Part shown: piece by piece, positions 23,788-30,835 of the stretch
Layout of the letters: each line of letters begins with the position of its first letter
How positions within the stretch are numbered: the first letter of the stretch is position 1
Assembly (NCBI GenBank): GCA_017447485.1
Contig: JAFSNI010000008.1
Span: 1 to 36,504 of the forward strand
Length of the DNA stretch: 36,504 nucleotides
From: Candidatus Saccharimonadota bacterium
Lineage (GTDB): Bacteria; Patescibacteriota; Saccharimonadia; Saccharimonadales; Saccharimonadaceae
Reading direction: 5' to 3'
Program-made: the position numbers and the translations under genes
The notes under the pieces: generated by a model
What the model saw: only the letters and a program-made list of their open reading frames with translations
Database searches by the model: none
Told to the model about the DNA's origin: nothing

Positions 23788-25402
23788 TGACTTTTTTGGT
23801 AACATCGAACTTTTCCATATAAAGTCCGAACATGAGGCGAGTCTGTGCATAGTAGGCGGCGAGCGACTGATAGAGGATAGAAGTAATTGGCATCAGAATC
23901 CATTGCAAGAGCATAAGAATATTACGCCCTTTGCGGTATCTTGGTGGGCGTTCTGGTAACATCCGGAAAGAAATTAAAACAGTGGCGATGAGACCGACCA
24001 TTGCAAAAGTCTCGACCCAACTAACGATGTTTGGAAGATTGTAGCCGACCATGGCGTGTGAAGAAAAGTTCATCAACATTGGCACCCAGCCGCCAAAAGT
24101 AATGAGTGGCGCCATGATGGCGAGCGTAACGTGGCCATCAAGCAGACGCCAGAACTTAGGAAAAAGTTGCTGGAACGGGACCGGGCGTTGTTCTTTTTTG
24201 ACAAAGAGTTTGCTGCCAACATAGGCAACGTCAGAAGCGCCATAATACCAGCGACGAACCTGCACAAATTGGGCCTTAACAGTTTTCCAAAAAGTTTCGT
24301 CAACAACGGCATCTTGATAAATCGGGATACGAATTGGCAGAACCGAGTAGTCGCCGCCGAAGAAGAAAAGGCTACGCCAATATTGGTGGCCGTCTTCAAC
24401 AATGGTGCGTTTACTCCAAAAATGCATAGCTTCGAGAGCCTGAAAAGGTTGTGAATGCGAAGCAAAGTTGCGGAGCGAGTGCGGACGCATGGTAGAGATG
24501 ACATTGAAAAACGAGTTGGAGACGGCGATGACGCGAGTAGGAGCAGGAGCATCCCAAATGTTGTTCATGAAAAGTGAAACTGGCTGATAGCTCAAGTGCT
24601 GACGGCGTGGATGCGTGATAAATTCGTAGGCAACAGAGTCGAGATACTTTTTGTGCATATGATTGTCACTATCAAGGGACGTAACAATGATGTTTTCGGC
24701 TGGGAGATGTTTTTTCTTGACGTATTCCGAAAGCACTTCGCCAGCAAAAGTGAGGTTCGGGCCTTTACCGACGATTTCACCAGGGATATTTTCTGGATGC
24801 CGAGACAAAATAAAATCTTTAAAGGTGTCTTTGTATTTTGCGCGAAGCTCTTTGACAGTTTTTTCCATAGCTTCCCCGCCACGGGCTTCGTAGGCCAGTA
24901 TAACAATAATATGGTCATTCGGGAAAGTGTTATTGCTAATGGCGGCGATAGATGGGTCGAGAATCTCAATTCCTTCGTTGTAGGCCGTAACGATAACGGC
25001 ATGATAGATTTTTTCGGGATTAGGATAATCTGGGCGCATGGCGGCCATTAGTTTAAGATTTTCGACGTGTTCGTTAAAATGATAACTTTTATTGTCATCG
25101 TCACGAAGACGCTCAAAAGCTTCGTGGGGGTGGCTCAAGTCCTCCATGCGACTGCGCCAATCAACGCGCTCGGCACTTTTAATTACTTCGTAACCTTGAA
25201 CTGTGCGGTAAGCGACGCTGATGGCCTTGACGAGGGTGCTGGCGATGATAATGAATAAATAAATACTGCCGAGCACTGGGTCGAGCCAAGATAAGACAAA
25301 AAGCAAAATAATTGCGCCATAAGAAATTAGACCAGGAAGGATTTCAAGGAGGCGATAGAGTGGGGTGCGTTTGCCTTGAGGAATTTCGAGATTGCGACGC
25401 AT
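23777..25402 (-). CDS. Membrane-bound family 2 glycosyltransferase
   Basis: 541 residues: two N-terminal membrane helices, a cytoplasmic GT-A catalytic domain, and several helices at the C-terminus, the layout of processive polysaccharide synthases. Motifs: VTAYNEG (about residue 136), SLDSDNH (the DxD site, about 241), IVEDGHQYW (the acceptor ED, about 332) and QVRRWYYG (QxxRW-like, about 377). These suggest a processive polymerase that uses a UDP- or GDP-sugar and pushes the chain across the membrane. The gene is the last of an operon with two small membrane proteins upstream (gaps of 3 and 2 bp), which may be accessory subunits; that is inference. The product could be a surface polysaccharide. 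Confidence 0.88.
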   Translation of the reverse strand: MRRNLEIPQGKRTPLYRLLEILPGLISYGAIILLFVLSWLDPVLGSIYLFIIIASTLVKAISVAYRTVQGYEVIKSAERVDWRSRMEDLSHPHEAFERLRDDDNKSYHFNEHVENLKLMAAMRPDYPNPEKIYHAVIVTAYNEGIEILDPSIAAISNNTFPNDHIIVILAYEARGGEAMEKTVKELRAKYKDTFKDFILSRHPENIPGEIVGKGPNLTFAGEVLSEYVKKKHLPAENIIVTSLDSDNHMHKKYLDSVAYEFITHPRRQHLSYQPVSLFMNNIWDAPAPTRVIAVSNSFFNVISTMRPHSLRNFASHSQPFQALEAMHFWSKRTIVEDGHQYWRSLFFFGGDYSVLPIRIPIYQDAVVDETFWKTVKAQFVQVRRWYYGASDVAYVGSKLFVKKEQRPVPFQQLFPKFWRLLDGHVTLAIMAPLITFGGWVPMLMNFSSHAMVGYNLPNIVSWVETFAMVGLIATVLISFRMLPERPPRYRKGRNILMLLQWILMPITSILYQSLAAYYAQTRLMFGLYMEKFDVTKKVIKK

Positions 25403-25405
25403 AAA

Positions 25406-25768
25406 CTAGACCTTTTCAAGCAGCCTTAATAATACGATGCCGGTGCAAATAATGAGGGCGGTAGTAGCGATGAGAAAGAATTTAGTCATGCCGGCGCCGC
25501 GTTTTTTGAAGATGCGGACGGCGATAAGGTTATGAAATACGCCAAAAATAATAGCAAGCAACGGAAAAGTTAGCATGTCCGCCCAAGAGCCACTACGATA
25601 ACCGCCGATGTCGCCGTAGCCAATTTTAACAACAGCGGCAGATGGGTTTAAATTAACGACGCCGATGACAAAGAGCGCAATCGCCGAGACGGCATTCCAA
25701 ATCATCAAAATAAACATGAACCTTTCTTCTTGATAAATTTGTTTAATGCTAGCGCTAAAATCTTTCAT
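25406..25768 (-). CDS. Small membrane protein in the glycosyltransferase operon
   Basis: 120 residues with three predicted membrane helices (around FILMIWNAVSAIALFVIGVV, LTFPLLAIIFGVFHNLIAV and FFLIATTALIICTGIVLLRL) and a short loop rich in glycine (GYGDIGGYRSG) after the first. I do not recognise a family. It sits 2 bp after the DUF308 gene and 3 bp before the glycosyltransferase, so it is probably part of the same complex or pathway. Confidence 0.75.
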   Translation of the reverse strand: MKDFSASIKQIYQEERFMFILMIWNAVSAIALFVIGVVNLNPSAAVVKIGYGDIGGYRSGSWADMLTFPLLAIIFGVFHNLIAVRIFKKRGAGMTKFFLIATTALIICTGIVLLRLLEKV

Positions 25769-25770
25769 AA

Positions 25771-26355
25771 TTATTTGGTGAGTTTATCCACGACGTTGTT
25801 GACCTGCTGAATGAAGAGAGTATCGCCAATAATGCCAATTAGACCGGAGACAATCATCATCCAACCGATAACAGTAGTAACGTCGTTGAAGGTGACGAAG
25901 ACGCCAAGAACAAGAATGATAACTGATAAGAGGAGGATGTATTTCCAGATGCCGATGCCGGCAGCGTTGAGCTTGATGGCGGTGTTAATGCGGACGAGCG
26001 ATTCGTAGATGATAAAGATGCCGACGACGATGCGGAAGATGTTAGCGATGTCTTCGCCCATGACTAAAGCGGCGATACCGATGAGGGCCGAAACGACACC
26101 CATGAGGAGACCGTTGTTGAAGAAGTCGTTTTGGCCTTTTTCGACAAAATAGTTGATGATTTGGAAGGCGCCTTTTACGATAAAGAAAATCCCGACGACA
26201 TAGGAAATGATTTTCACCATCATGTCTGGCCAAGCAATGAAGAGAATGCCTAAAATTAGAATGGCGAGCGACTCAATAACTGACGACCAAGCGGCCTTTT
26301 TAATGTCGCTGCCGACCCGCTCAATAGGGCGTTTAATAATTTCCATTTTTGGCAT
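25771..26355 (-). CDS. HdeD/DUF308 family membrane protein
   Basis: 194 residues with six predicted membrane helices in three similar hairpins, the layout of HdeD-like (DUF308) proteins, linked in E. coli to acid resistance. Segments such as LAILILGILFIAWPDMMVKI, YVVGIFFIVKGAFQII and ALIGIAALVMG support this. The N-terminus is basic and cytoplasmic. TAGGAG lies 8 nt before the ATG and a TGC-TATAAT promoter at 26379-26387 precedes it. It is the first gene of the operon that ends with the glycosyltransferase. Confidence 0.8.
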   Translation of the reverse strand: MPKMEIIKRPIERVGSDIKKAAWSSVIESLAILILGILFIAWPDMMVKIISYVVGIFFIVKGAFQIINYFVEKGQNDFFNNGLLMGVVSALIGIAALVMGEDIANIFRIVVGIFIIYESLVRINTAIKLNAAGIGIWKYILLLSVIILVLGVFVTFNDVTTVIGWMMIVSGLIGIIGDTLFIQQVNNVVDKLTK

Positions 26356-26378
26356 AGAATTCTCCTATTTATTATATG

Positions 26379-26403
26379 ATTATAGCATAAAATATGGTAT
26401 AAT
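26379..26403. promoter_or_regulatory. Back-to-back promoters of the DUF308 operon and tRNA-Thr
   Basis: Minus-strand TGC-TATAAT (hexamer 26379-26384) and plus-strand TGG-TATAAT (hexamer 26398-26403), with 13 bp between the hexamers. The second should start transcription about 4 nt before the mature tRNA. Confidence 0.6.
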
Positions 26404-26413
26404 GTATATAGGT

Positions 26414-26489
26414 GCCGATGTAGCTCAGTTGGTAGAGCAGCTCATTCGTAACGAGCAGGTCACAGGTTCAAACCCTGCCATCGGCTCCA
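26414..26489 (+). tRNA. tRNA-Thr (anticodon CGU)
   Basis: A complete 76 nt cloverleaf with encoded CCA, very like E. coli thrW. It has acceptor GCCGATG/CATCGGC, D-arm GCTCAGTTGGTAGAGC, anticodon loop TTCGTAA and T-arm CAGGGTTTGAACC in reverse. The anticodon stem has one A-C mismatch at the loop-closing pair. The last 22 nt overlap the 3' end of rel on the other strand. Confidence 0.95.
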
Positions 26490-27907
26490 TTTTTGTTGAT
26501 GGCGCGCATGAGTTTTTGGCGGGCGTGCGGGGTGATAATTTTATCAAGCCAAGACGTTTTAGGAGTCTGGTTTTTAGAGGTTAAAATCTCGACGATGTCG
26601 CCTTGTTCTAATTTTTTGTTCAAATTGCTCATCTTGCCGTTAATCTTAACGCCGATGACATGGTCACCAATTTCGGAATGAAGACGATAGGCAAAATCGA
26701 GCGGGAGTGAGCCTTTTGGCAAGTCAATAATATCGCCTTTTGGGGTATAAACGAAAATCTTATCAGCAAAAAGATTAAGCTTAAGTTTTTTAAGATCGAC
26801 CTTCTTCCCTTCGCGAAGCCTGGCGGCAGTCATTTGAAGTTCAGTAATCCAAAGTAGGTTAGTTGGGAGGTGCTCAATTTTACCCTTTTTATAATTCTCA
26901 GTCAATTTTTGTTCATTATAATAGAAGCTGGCGGCGAGACCGCGTTCGGCATATTCGTGCATTTCTCTAGTTCGAATCTGGAATTCGACAACATGCTTGT
27001 CTTTGGTGATAACGGTAGTGTGAAGAGATTGATAGCCGTTTTGCTTCGGGATGGCGATGTAATCTTTAATGCGACCGCCCATTGGTGTATAAAGCGAGTG
27101 GATAACGCCAAGCGTTAAATAGCAATCAGTAATGTCGTTGACGATTACGCGCAAAGCGGTGAGGTCATAAATTTCGTTGATGTTTTGATTGTGTTTAGCA
27201 AGTTTTTTGTGCAAAGAATAGACAGATTTGACGCGACCAGAAAGTTCAAACTTAATTTTTTCTTTTTTGAGAGCCTCGCCAACTTCTTCTTCGATTTTTT
27301 TAAGCGAACGAGCGGCGGATTTATTGTGCTTGTCGATTAAATCTTTAAGTTCGGCATAGCGCTTCGGATCGACATACTTGAAAGCAAGGTCCGCCATCTC
27401 GACACGCAAGCGTCCCATATTAAGGCGATCGGCGAGCGGCGCAAAAACTTCAAGCGATTCTTTGGCAATTTTCTTCTGCTTGTCTGGCGGAAGCGCGGAA
27501 AGCGTGCGCAGGTTATGGAGACGGTCGGCGAGTTTAATGATTAAAACACGGATGTCATCGCCAAGTGCAATCATAAGACGGAGGAAATTGTCTTTGGTTT
27601 CCGGAAGATAAGTGTCAATATCGCGCATGCCGTTGCGGGCATTGGAGAGTTTAGTGACGCCGTCCACGAGAAAAGCCACAGATTCGCCAAATTCTTTTTT
27701 TATATCGTTCAGAGTTAAATCGGTATCTTCGACGGTATCGTGAAGAATACCGGCAATCACGGTGTCTTCGTCCATGCCCCATTCTTCAAGAATTTTTTTG
27801 ACAGCTAAAGGATGGATAATGTATGGCTCACCGGTTTTACGGAGTTGGCCTTCGTGGGCCTTGGTTGCAACTTCAATCGCGCGCTTAACACGTTCAGAAT
27901 CCTTCAT
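26468..27907 (-). CDS. rel: Bifunctional (p)ppGpp synthetase/hydrolase, truncated after TGS
   Basis: 479 residues; full-length Rel proteins have about 730. It makes and degrades the stringent-response alarmone. The HD hydrolase domain is intact (H32, ILHDTVED at 54-61, KLADRLHN with D128). The synthetase domain has GRVKSVYSLHKKL, the RxKD motif in GGRIKDYIAIPKQNGYQSLH (typical of bifunctional enzymes) and EFQIRT. A TGS domain follows (about 378-450), but the helical, zinc-finger and ACT domains that sense the ribosome are missing. The stop codon lies within the T-loop of tRNA-Thr on the opposite strand. The ATG is 7 nt after a TGT-TATAAT element that contains the parB stop codon, with no Shine-Dalgarno. 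Confidence 0.95.
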   Translation of the reverse strand: MKDSERVKRAIEVATKAHEGQLRKTGEPYIIHPLAVKKILEEWGMDEDTVIAGILHDTVEDTDLTLNDIKKEFGESVAFLVDGVTKLSNARNGMRDIDTYLPETKDNFLRLMIALGDDIRVLIIKLADRLHNLRTLSALPPDKQKKIAKESLEVFAPLADRLNMGRLRVEMADLAFKYVDPKRYAELKDLIDKHNKSAARSLKKIEEEVGEALKKEKIKFELSGRVKSVYSLHKKLAKHNQNINEIYDLTALRVIVNDITDCYLTLGVIHSLYTPMGGRIKDYIAIPKQNGYQSLHTTVITKDKHVVEFQIRTREMHEYAERGLAASFYYNEQKLTENYKKGKIEHLPTNLLWITELQMTAARLREGKKVDLKKLKLNLFADKIFVYTPKGDIIDLPKGSLPLDFAYRLHSEIGDHVIGVKINGKMSNLNKKLEQGDIVEILTSKNQTPKTSWLDKIITPHARQKLMRAINKNGADGRV

Positions 27908-27914
27908 ATAATAT

Positions 27915-27923
27915 ATTATAACA
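27915..27923 (-). promoter_or_regulatory. rel promoter overlapping the parB stop codon
   Basis: TGT-TATAAT on the minus strand, 7 nt before the rel ATG. In the parB frame the same bases read TTA TAA, the last Leu and the stop. Confidence 0.7.
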
Positions 27924-28761
27924 GAGATTCGACGAGTTTTTTCAGTTCAGCGTCGGTTTTACATTTGAAAGTAAGTGATTTGCCGGAGATTTTGACCGAA
28001 ATGCCATATTTTTCTGAGAGAGCGTCTTCGTCTTTGTGGCTGGCGCGTTGTTTCAAAAGCGCGGCACTGGATTTTTTCTTGTTGTCGCTGAAATAACGTT
28101 CAACTTTGCGGGCGGTCCAACCTTCTTTGACAATTTTTGGAAGCACCTTTTTAATAACGGCTTCGTCTTGAGAGACGAGCGGGCGCATCACGCCTTCCGT
28201 GAGTTTTTCTTTGACCATGATTTTCTTGGCTTCGTCTGGCAAATTTAAAAGGCGCATGGTGCCGATGATGGACGCTTCGCTTTTCCCTACCTTTTTCGCA
28301 ATGTCCTCAACTTCCATGTTGAATTGTGACTTCAATTTAGCATAAGCGGTGGCAAGCTCAATGGCGTTTAAATCTTCACGCTGGGCGTTTTCGATAATGG
28401 AGAGCTCGAGGCGGTTTTGGGAATCCAACGTCCTGATAATGGCAGGGATTTTAGTGAGACCAGCGATTTTGGAGGCGCGCCAACGACGTTCGCCGGCGAC
28501 GATTTTATATTTGCCGTCTTCTTTGGTCACAACAATTGGTTGCAAGACGCCGTGCTCTTTAATAGAGGCAGCGAGGGCGTTAATGGCCTCTTTACTAAAC
28601 TCTTGGCGTGGCTGTTCTTCGTCGCGGACGATGTCTTCGATTTTAAGCTGTTTTAGCTCGCCTTTTTCTTCGGTGGCGGTTAAGTCAAACTCTTCATCAA
28701 CTAAATCGGTTGGAATTAGCGATTCAAATCCGCGGCCGAGGCCACTTTTTAGGGCTGTCAT
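27916..28761 (-). CDS. parB: Chromosome partitioning protein ParB
   Basis: 281 residues. ParB binds parS sites, uses CTP to slide along DNA and works with ParA to segregate origins. Seen: the N-terminal KSGLGRGFESLIP, the CTP-binding core with KEHGVLQPIVV and IVAGERRWRASKIAG (GERRxR motif), ENAQREDLNAIE, a helix-turn-helix region VEDIAKKVGKSEASIIGTM, and a C-terminal dimerisation segment. Its start overlaps the parA stop as ATGA. No parS site (TGTTNCACGTGAAACA) was noticed in the window. The end carries the promoter of rel. Confidence 0.95.
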   Translation of the reverse strand: MTALKSGLGRGFESLIPTDLVDEEFDLTATEEKGELKQLKIEDIVRDEEQPRQEFSKEAINALAASIKEHGVLQPIVVTKEDGKYKIVAGERRWRASKIAGLTKIPAIIRTLDSQNRLELSIIENAQREDLNAIELATAYAKLKSQFNMEVEDIAKKVGKSEASIIGTMRLLNLPDEAKKIMVKEKLTEGVMRPLVSQDEAVIKKVLPKIVKEGWTARKVERYFSDNKKKSSAALLKQRASHKDEDALSEKYGISVKISGKSLTFKCKTDAELKKLVESLL

Positions 28762-29534
28762 TTAGTTCTTTCCTCCACTTCTTTAGTAAACTCTTTGTAG
28801 GCTTTAGCGCCTTTACTGAACTTGTCATAAGCACCGACCGGAACGCCGTGACTTGGAGCTTCGGCGACCCGGACATTTCTCGGGATGGTGGTTTCAAAAG
28901 CAAGATTTTTAAAGTATTTCTTGATTTCCTTGAAAACCTGTGTTGAGAGGCTGGTGCGTTTGTCATACATGGTGGCAACGACGCCGAGAAGCTTAAGACC
29001 CGGGTTGGCTTGCTTCATGACGAGTTTCATGGATTCGAGAAGCTGGGCCACACCTTCGAGGGCGTAAAACTCGGTTTGGACTGGAAGCAGAAGATAATTT
29101 GAGGCAATCATACCGTTCACAGTCAAGAGGCTAAGACTTGGCGGAAGGTCAATAATGACATAATCGTAATCATCTTTGACGCTATTAATCGCATCGCGGA
29201 GACGCGTGAACTTTTTTTGCTGGTTAGTGATTTCAACTTCGGCATTGGCGAGCTCGGGCGTGGCAGGAGCAAGGTCGAACCTTTTATATTTAGTGGCGCG
29301 GATACAACTTTTCATGCTGGCAACGCCAAGAACGACCTCGGTCATGGTGGTGCCAAGTTGTTCGGCATCATTTTTTTCGATACCGAGGCCAGAAGTCGCG
29401 TTTCCCTGCGGATCAAAATCAACTAATAAAGTTTTGAATTTGTCTTTGGCGAGATAATAACTCAAATTGACAGCTGTGGTGGTTTTGCCAACGCCGCCTT
29501 TTTGATTTGTCACACAGATTACCTTCGCACTCAT
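28758..29534 (-). CDS. parA: Chromosome partitioning ATPase ParA (Soj)
   Basis: About 258 residues from MSAKVICVTNQKGGVGKTTT, the deviant Walker A of the ParA/MinD family. VDFDPQGNATSGLG and YVIIDLPPSLSLLT are the further ATPase signatures, and RVAEAPSHGVPV is typical of Soj. The ATPase drives origin segregation with ParB, which it overlaps by 4 bp. An in-frame extension reaches 29648 but crosses the rplU terminator (29556-29585), so the inner ATG at 29534 is preferred. It is preceded by a TATAAT 10 nt upstream and has no Shine-Dalgarno. Confidence 0.95.
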   Translation of the reverse strand: MSAKVICVTNQKGGVGKTTTAVNLSYYLAKDKFKTLLVDFDPQGNATSGLGIEKNDAEQLGTTMTEVVLGVASMKSCIRATKYKRFDLAPATPELANAEVEITNQQKKFTRLRDAINSVKDDYDYVIIDLPPSLSLLTVNGMIASNYLLLPVQTEFYALEGVAQLLESMKLVMKQANPGLKLLGVVATMYDKRTSLSTQVFKEIKKYFKNLAFETTIPRNVRVAEAPSHGVPVGAYDKFSKGAKAYKEFTKEVEERTK

Positions 29535-29555
29535 TATGCTTATAATTATATAACA

Positions 29556-29585
29556 AAAAATAAGCCCTTTCAAGGGCTTATTTTT
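29556..29585. terminator. Terminator between rplU and parA
   Basis: A nearly symmetric stem AAATAAGCCCTT/AAGGGCTTATTT with a 2 nt loop and T-runs on both sides. On the minus strand it starts at the rplU stop codon itself and insulates parAB from rplU. Confidence 0.85.
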
Positions 29586-29892
29586 ATCCGATTTTAGTGA
29601 TTTCGATTTCGCTATATTTTTGGCGATGACCGGTTTCCTTGTGGACACGCTTTTTGCTATGGTAGCGAATCACGCGAACCTTGTCACCTTTAACTTCTGC
29701 GGTTTTGACTTTGGCTGAAACCTTAACGCCTTTGACCGTAGGAGTGCCGACTGTGGTTTTGTCGCCATCAATTACGAGTAAAGCATCAGTTTCGAGCTCT
29801 TTAGTGCCTGCCGGGAGGAGGTCCACCCGTAGGGTCTCTTTTTCCTCAACGAGATATTGTTTCCCGCCAACGAGGATAACTGCTTTCTTCAT
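29584..29892 (-). CDS. rplU: 50S ribosomal protein L21
   Basis: 102 residues: KKAVILVGGKQYLVEEKETL at the start and RVIRYHSKKRVHKETGHRQ near the end, characteristic of L21. AAAGGATTTAT precedes the ATG and a TGA-TATAAT promoter lies at 29917-29925. L21 is usually followed by L27 (rpmA); here a terminator overlaps its stop codon and rpmA is not in the window. Confidence 0.96.
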   Translation of the reverse strand: MKKAVILVGGKQYLVEEKETLRVDLLPAGTKELETDALLVIDGDKTTVGTPTVKGVKVSAKVKTAEVKGDKVRVIRYHSKKRVHKETGHRQKYSEIEITKIG

Positions 29893-29929
29893 ATAAATCC
29901 TTTGTTAACTTCATGTATTATATCACAAA

Positions 29930-30835
29930 TTATTGTTTTTGGGAAGAGCGAATTTGCTCTTCAAACCAGTCAATAATAAAATCTGGGATATTGATTTTGG
30001 TGACGGGGATAAAGTTCATCCAACCGGCGGCGAAGTTAGTTTCTAAAATGTAAAACTTTTGAGTTTTAGCATCCTTAATGATGTCGACGCCGGTGTAATC
30101 AAGGCCGGAAACCTCAGCGGCGCGGATGGCAATTTTGTTAAGAATTTTGATAGTTTCGGGGTCTTCTTCGATAAATTTGTGGCGGCCAGCGCTCCAGGCA
30201 ATAAAATCTTCGGGGTGATTTTCGTCGCCAGTCTTGCGCATAATGCCAACAGATTTACCGCCAATCACAAACACGCGCCAGTCGCATTCTGGTTCAATAT
30301 ATTGTTCAATTAGGAGATTACTAAAATCTTTAATTTTATCTAGCTCCGCTTCGTTTTTAACCAGCGTGATGTTTTTACCGGTAGTGCCAAAACGATACTT
30401 CAAAACGATGGGAAAAGAAACGCGTTTACCATCAATATAAGACATGACGTTTGCTTTATTTTTAGCCTCGTAGGTTGGGAGCGCGTAATCTTTAAGGAAA
30501 TCATCGAGCAAGAAAAGGCCTTGCTGAAAATGTTTGTCGGAAGTAGCGGCGCGAGCACCAACCGGTTCCCCGTTCATGATAATGCTACCGCGTTTCTTGA
30601 GATAATACAATAGACGCTCGGCTTCGGCATAATTATTGCCGGTGAGATTGCGGAAAATGACGTAGTCGAGCGGGAGATCATCTAGGTCAAAGCGGGCGAG
30701 CTTATCAGAATTGATAAATTTGATTTGGCGAAACCCCCAGCCGCGTTTTTCAGCGGCTGCTTTGAGGTCTTCGCTAATTTTCTGATTCTCGGGACGGCCT
30801 TCGATAATCGTGAGAACCTTATTTTTTGTGCTCAT
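29930..30835 (-). CDS. RimK-like ATP-grasp ligase in the surface-protein operon
   Basis: 301 residues. The N-terminal domain (LTIIEGRPENQKISEDL, then DYVIFRNLTGNNYAEAERLL) resembles a pre-ATP-grasp domain. ATP-grasp features follow: FPIVLKYRFGTTGKNITLVK, NLLIEQYIEPECDWRVFVIG and the metal-binding end YTGVDIIKDAKTQKFYILET with N three residues later. The reaction would be carboxylate-amine ligation using ATP; the substrate is unknown. Its first 17 bp overlap the end of the DUF11-like surface protein gene, so it is co-transcribed with two surface proteins. That context suggests modification or synthesis linked to the cell surface, which is inference. Confidence 0.75.
   Translation of the reverse strand: MSTKNKVLTIIEGRPENQKISEDLKAAAEKRGWGFRQIKFINSDKLARFDLDDLPLDYVIFRNLTGNNYAEAERLLYYLKKRGSIIMNGEPVGARAATSDKHFQQGLFLLDDFLKDYALPTYEAKNKANVMSYIDGKRVSFPIVLKYRFGTTGKNITLVKNEAELDKIKDFSNLLIEQYIEPECDWRVFVIGGKSVGIMRKTGDENHPEDFIAWSAGRHKFIEEDPETIKILNKIAIRAAEVSGLDYTGVDIIKDAKTQKFYILETNFAAGWMNFIPVTKINIPDFIIDWFEEQIRSSQKQ

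Noticed and set aside
29534-29648. ParA with a 38-residue N-terminal extension
   Set aside because: The extension crosses the rplU terminator, and the ParA fold begins at MSAKVICVTNQKGG.
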